Positions 6,952 through 9,362 of a stretch of 9,362 nt of DNA are shown in pieces. This DNA comes from JBBFMJ01 sp037441225 (GTDB lineage: Bacteria > Acidobacteriota > Thermoanaerobaculia > UBA2201): assembly GCA_037441225.1 (NCBI GenBank), contig JBBISU010000112.1, forward strand, positions 1 to 9,362, read 5' to 3'. The notes under the pieces are model-generated. The model was given only the letters and a program-made list of their open reading frames with translations, ran no database searches and had not been told where the DNA came from. Position 1 is the stretch's first letter. The number at the start of each line of letters is the position of its first letter. A program made the translations under genes and the position numbers.

Positions 6952-6967
6952 TGCAAAATCAATGCCA
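6952..6967 (-). promoter_or_regulatory. Sigma-54-type -24/-12 promoter before the minor-pilin operon
   Basis: The minus strand reads TGGCATTGATTTTGCA. This fits the sigma-54 consensus TGGCAYR-N4-TTGCW at all positions but one (T for R at position 7), with exactly 10 nt between GG and GC. It lies in the 109-bp gap between the kinase and fimT and faces fimT. With the C of GC at -12, transcription would begin near 6941, about 4 nt before the fimT ATG at 6937. Sigma-54 control of pilin genes through PilS/PilR is established in Pseudomonas, and the preceding gene is a PilS-like kinase. No convincing upstream activator site was found; an imperfect dyad ATTTATGATTAAT at 7007-7019 is a weak candidate. 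The sequence match is seen, but promoter function is inferred. Confidence 0.7.
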
Positions 6968-7046
6968 GAAATAATTATTTTTTTAGAAAATCCTCAATTA
7001 TCCGTGATTTATGATTAATATTATTTTTTTTAGTAGAAAAAACTTT

Positions 7047-8714
7047 TTAAAAAACTGTTTCATTTTGTAACACTTTCTTTTCTAATATTACCTTTAAGGT
7101 GGTTCCAGAACCTATTTTAGAAAAAATAGAAATTGTGCCATTGTGAAGAGTAATTATTTTATGTGCAAGAGGCAAACCCAAGCCAGTTCCATTTATTTTT
7201 GTTGAAAAAAAAGGTATAAAAACTTTTTTAATTGTTTCTTCATCCATTCCAGGACCTTCATCTTTTATTTCAATTATTATATTTTTTTCATCTTCCTGAG
7301 AGTTTATGAAAATGTTTCCTTTTCCCTGAAAATAACAAGAATTTTCAATTATTGCACGAAGTGCTTGTGAAAATAAATTTGGATCAACGAACAATTTTGA
7401 ATCTTTGTCATTTATAATGAAATTAATTTCAGGAAAATTAACTTTAAATGGCTCTACGACCTTTTTTATAATTTCTTTAAATTTTACTTCTTCTTTTTCT
7501 ATTTTTTGAATTTTAGTAAATTCCAAAAAGCTTGTTATTACATCGTTTATATGTTTTGCTTCCTCAAGAAGTGCTTTTAAGTAGCTTTGCTCTTTTTCTA
7601 AAAGCTCTGTCTTTTGAAGGAGTTTTCCATAACCAATTATGGTTGATAAGGAATTTCTAAATTCATGGGCAATTCCTGCTGAAAAAATTCCTAAATTTGC
7701 CATATTTTCTTTCTGCCTTAAAAGTTCTTCCAATTTTTTTATTTCTGTTAAATCCTGAAACAAAATCAAGGACCCAATTATTAAATTTTCTTTAAATAAA
7801 GGAATAAAAGCAAAATCAAAAATGTTTTCCTTTTCTTTTATTGATTTCCCAAAAACTGCTTTCTTTTCATTTAAGCAACTTCTCAAGAAATTTAATATTT
7901 CAAAATGATTTTTAAATAATTCATCAATTTTAGTTCCTTCCTGAAAATCTTTTAATTCAAGAAATTCAAGTGTATAACTATTAACCTTTATGACATTACC
8001 ATTTTTATCCAATACTAAAAGACATAAGGGTATGTTTTTTGATAAAGTGTTTGATAAAATTTCCAATTCATCATACCTTTTTTTTAATTCTTCATTAGTT
8101 TTCTTCAACAATTTAATGATTGTTTCAGGGTCTTCTCCTGAAAATTTAATTAAAGGATTTTCTTTTGCTTCCCTTAGCATTGCATAATATAATTTCCCAG
8201 CCCTTTTTAAAAATAAATAAAGATATAGAGGCAAAATAAGGGCAGTAGAAAATACAAGAACACTTAAAATTTTTATTTTTTCTTCCAAGTATCCAATTAT
8301 AGTTGAATCATAAATTGTCACAAAATTTTTATCTTGATAAGGGCTTAAAACAATTTGAAAATATAAGTCCTTTGTTTTTATTGGCTTTGTTGCTTGAAAT
8401 AACTTTAAATCCTTTATATTTTTTTTAGCAATTTTCCAGTATAAACTCGTATAACTTGGGTAAAATTTTTCTTCTTTGCCTTTTATAATCCCAGAACCTA
8501 AAATAAATGGCTCTCCCTTAAATAAATTCTTATCTATTTCATCATTTTTGATTGAATTTAGCAGATCTTTATGTTTTTCAAACAAAAGGTTAGTAAAATA
8601 ATCTTCAAAATTAGAAAAGATCAAATTTAAAAAAATAAATGTTCCAAGCAAAATTGTAGCCATTAAAATTATTGAAAGAATTGAAAAAATCCTTGTCTCT
8701 TGTAAAAAATTCAT
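7047..8714 (-). CDS. Membrane sensor histidine kinase, PilS/NtrB-like
   Basis: 555-aa sensor kinase, probably controlling pilus genes through an NtrC-type response regulator. Seen in order: transmembrane helix 1 (about 11-33); an extracytoplasmic sensor of about 115 residues that I do not recognise; transmembrane helix 2 (about 149-169); a coiled-coil-like linker (about 195-222); a PAS-like domain (about 225-325, ending LILFQDLTEIKKLEE); a dimerisation/phosphoacceptor helix with H-box AGIAHEFRNSL (His350); N-box IIENS (Asn458); G1 box DEGPGM (485-490); F-box FIPFFSTK; and G2 box GTGLGLPLAHKII (509-521). All catalytic boxes look intact. AGIAHE.RN is typical of PilS/NtrB/AtoS kinases that partner sigma-54 activators; Ser replaces the usual Pro after Asn. 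The ATG at 8714 overlaps the pilD stop (ATGA) and has no clear Shine-Dalgarno, pointing to coupled translation. No response regulator follows; the next gene is a minor pilin. PilS is the best analogue by context and architecture, but the signal and partner are unknown. Confidence 0.9.
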   Translation of the reverse strand: MNFLQETRIFSILSIILMATILLGTFIFLNLIFSNFEDYFTNLLFEKHKDLLNSIKNDEIDKNLFKGEPFILGSGIIKGKEEKFYPSYTSLYWKIAKKNIKDLKLFQATKPIKTKDLYFQIVLSPYQDKNFVTIYDSTIIGYLEEKIKILSVLVFSTALILPLYLYLFLKRAGKLYYAMLREAKENPLIKFSGEDPETIIKLLKKTNEELKKRYDELEILSNTLSKNIPLCLLVLDKNGNVIKVNSYTLEFLELKDFQEGTKIDELFKNHFEILNFLRSCLNEKKAVFGKSIKEKENIFDFAFIPLFKENLIIGSLILFQDLTEIKKLEELLRQKENMANLGIFSAGIAHEFRNSLSTIIGYGKLLQKTELLEKEQSYLKALLEEAKHINDVITSFLEFTKIQKIEKEEVKFKEIIKKVVEPFKVNFPEINFIINDKDSKLFVDPNLFSQALRAIIENSCYFQGKGNIFINSQEDEKNIIIEIKDEGPGMDEETIKKVFIPFFSTKINGTGLGLPLAHKIITLHNGTISIFSKIGSGTTLKVILEKKVLQNETVF

Positions 8715-9362
8715 TTGTAAAAGAGATAAATTATGCTAAATAAAGATAAAAATGTTCCATAAGGAATTATCCATCTTTTTTTTCTTATCAAAAAAACAGG
8801 AATATAAAACAGAAATCCAAGTACAGAACTTCCAATAATTACATAAAGAAAATCTGGCATTCCAAAGGTTATTCCTATAAAAGAGATAAATTTTATATCT
8901 CCATATCCAATCCCGTAAATACCTTTAATTAAAAAGTAAACTATTAAGATAAAAAGAAGTATAAAAGAAGCAATAGCACCACCTGCCAATCTTTCAACTG
9001 AAGGTGGATTTATTTTAAAAATTAAAGAATAAAATAAAGAAAAAAAGGAACCACCTAAGGTTATTGAATCAGGGAGGATTCGAAATTTTAAATCCATAAA
9101 AAGCAAAATTAAAAAAAAGAAGGAAAGAAAAAAATAATAAATTGATAAATAAGAAAGACCTCCCTTCAAGTAACTAAAAAGAGCCAAAAGAGCAGTCAAA
9201 ATTTCAACAATTGGATAAAAGAAGGAAATTTTTTCACCACAATTCCTACATTTACCTTTAAGCAAGATAAATGAAAGCACTGGAATATTGTCATAAAAAG
9301 GGATATTTGCTTTACACTTTGGGCAATGGGATCTTGGATGAATTATTGAAATTCCTTGAGGG
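8711..9362 (-). CDS. pilD: Prepilin peptidase / N-methyltransferase (PilD family), 5'-truncated by window edge
   Basis: Inner-membrane aspartic protease that cleaves the positively charged leader of type IV prepilins and N-methylates the new N-terminus. The reading frame is open to the window edge. The first visible codons give PQGISIIHPRSHCPKC, the conserved region just after the first membrane segment of PilD, so the true start lies beyond 9362. An internal GTG at 9280 is not the start, because it would discard half of the zinc site. Seen: two CxxC pairs (visible residues 13/16 and 38/41) forming the cytoplasmic zinc/methyltransferase domain; the first catalytic Asp in FMDLKFRILPD (about residue 90); the second in GIGYGDIK (about residue 155, the GxGD motif); and several hydrophobic helices. 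About 216 residues are visible, consistent with a 240-290 aa family missing only its N-terminus. The stop overlaps the kinase start by 4 nt (ATGA), suggesting translational coupling. The substrates are presumably the four prepilins downstream. Confidence 0.95.
   Translation of the reverse strand, partial: PQGISIIHPRSHCPKCKANIPFYDNIPVLSFILLKGKCRNCGEKISFFYPIVEILTALLALFSYLKGGLSYLSIYYFFLSFFFLILLFMDLKFRILPDSITLGGSFFSLFYSLIFKINPPSVERLAGGAIASFILLFILIVYFLIKGIYGIGYGDIKFISFIGITFGMPDFLYVIIGSSVLGFLFYIPVFLIRKKRWIIPYGTFLSLFSIIYLFYK

Noticed and set aside
6938..6970. A sigma-70 promoter with CATAAT as -10 before fimT
   Set aside because: The -10 is fair, but the hexamer 17 nt upstream (AATTAT) is a poor -35. 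The sigma-54 element overlapping it is a much better match.
7022..7060. Terminator between the kinase gene and fimT
   Set aside because: The region holds only A- and T-runs without a GC-containing stem, so no intrinsic terminator can be supported. Read-through into the pilin operon is possible.
9278..9280. GTG as the start of the prepilin peptidase
   Set aside because: The frame is open upstream to the window edge and encodes the conserved PrShCPxC motif; starting at this GTG would remove one zinc-binding Cys pair and the family's N-terminus.

Overview
All recognisable genes lie on the minus strand and read from right to left. The window is AT-rich (roughly one third G+C by eye). It carries part of a type IV pilus (T4P) assembly and regulation locus from a Gram-negative-type bacterium. 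The PilD-type peptidase, the PilS/NtrB-like kinase, the sigma-54-like promoter and the FimT-PilV-PilW-PilX order support this. The A/T-biased codons and Lys/Ile/Phe-rich proteins would suit an AT-rich lineage, possibly a thermophile such as the Thermodesulfobacteriota or Aquificota, but nothing here proves the taxon.

Layout in the direction of transcription. (1) 9362-8711: the 3' part of a prepilin peptidase gene (pilD), whose 5' end is outside the window. (2) 8714-7047: a membrane sensor histidine kinase of the PilS/NtrB type, overlapping pilD by 4 nt. (3) 7046-6938: an AT-rich gap of 109 bp with an exactly spaced sigma-54-type -24/-12 element just before the next gene. (4) 6937-319: a tight four-gene minor-pilin operon: fimT/gspH-like, pilV-like, an exceptionally large pilW-like gene (1084 aa) and an oversized pilX-like gene (718 aa). 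(5) 289-255: a strong intrinsic terminator closing the operon. (6) About 254-1: non-coding DNA with a GGGCGACC hairpin, a partly related outward-facing repeat and inverted heptamer arrays.

How the parts fit. PilD would cut and N-methylate the leaders of the four prepilins. By homology with PilV/W/X and GspI/J/K, FimT, PilV, PilW and PilX would form the initiation and tip complex of the pilus. PilX lacks Glu5, as expected at the tip. The kinase probably works through an NtrC-type sigma-54 activator (PilR-like, not in this window) that could act on the promoter before fimT. No PilY1 and no major pilin are present. Instead PilW carries several FN3/Ig-like domains and a cysteine-rich C-terminus, so the tip itself may carry the adhesive function. 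The most notable observations are the adhesin-like PilW, the sigma-54 element that implies an almost leaderless fimT mRNA, and a G8 tract at the pilV-pilW junction where loss of one G would fuse the two proteins.
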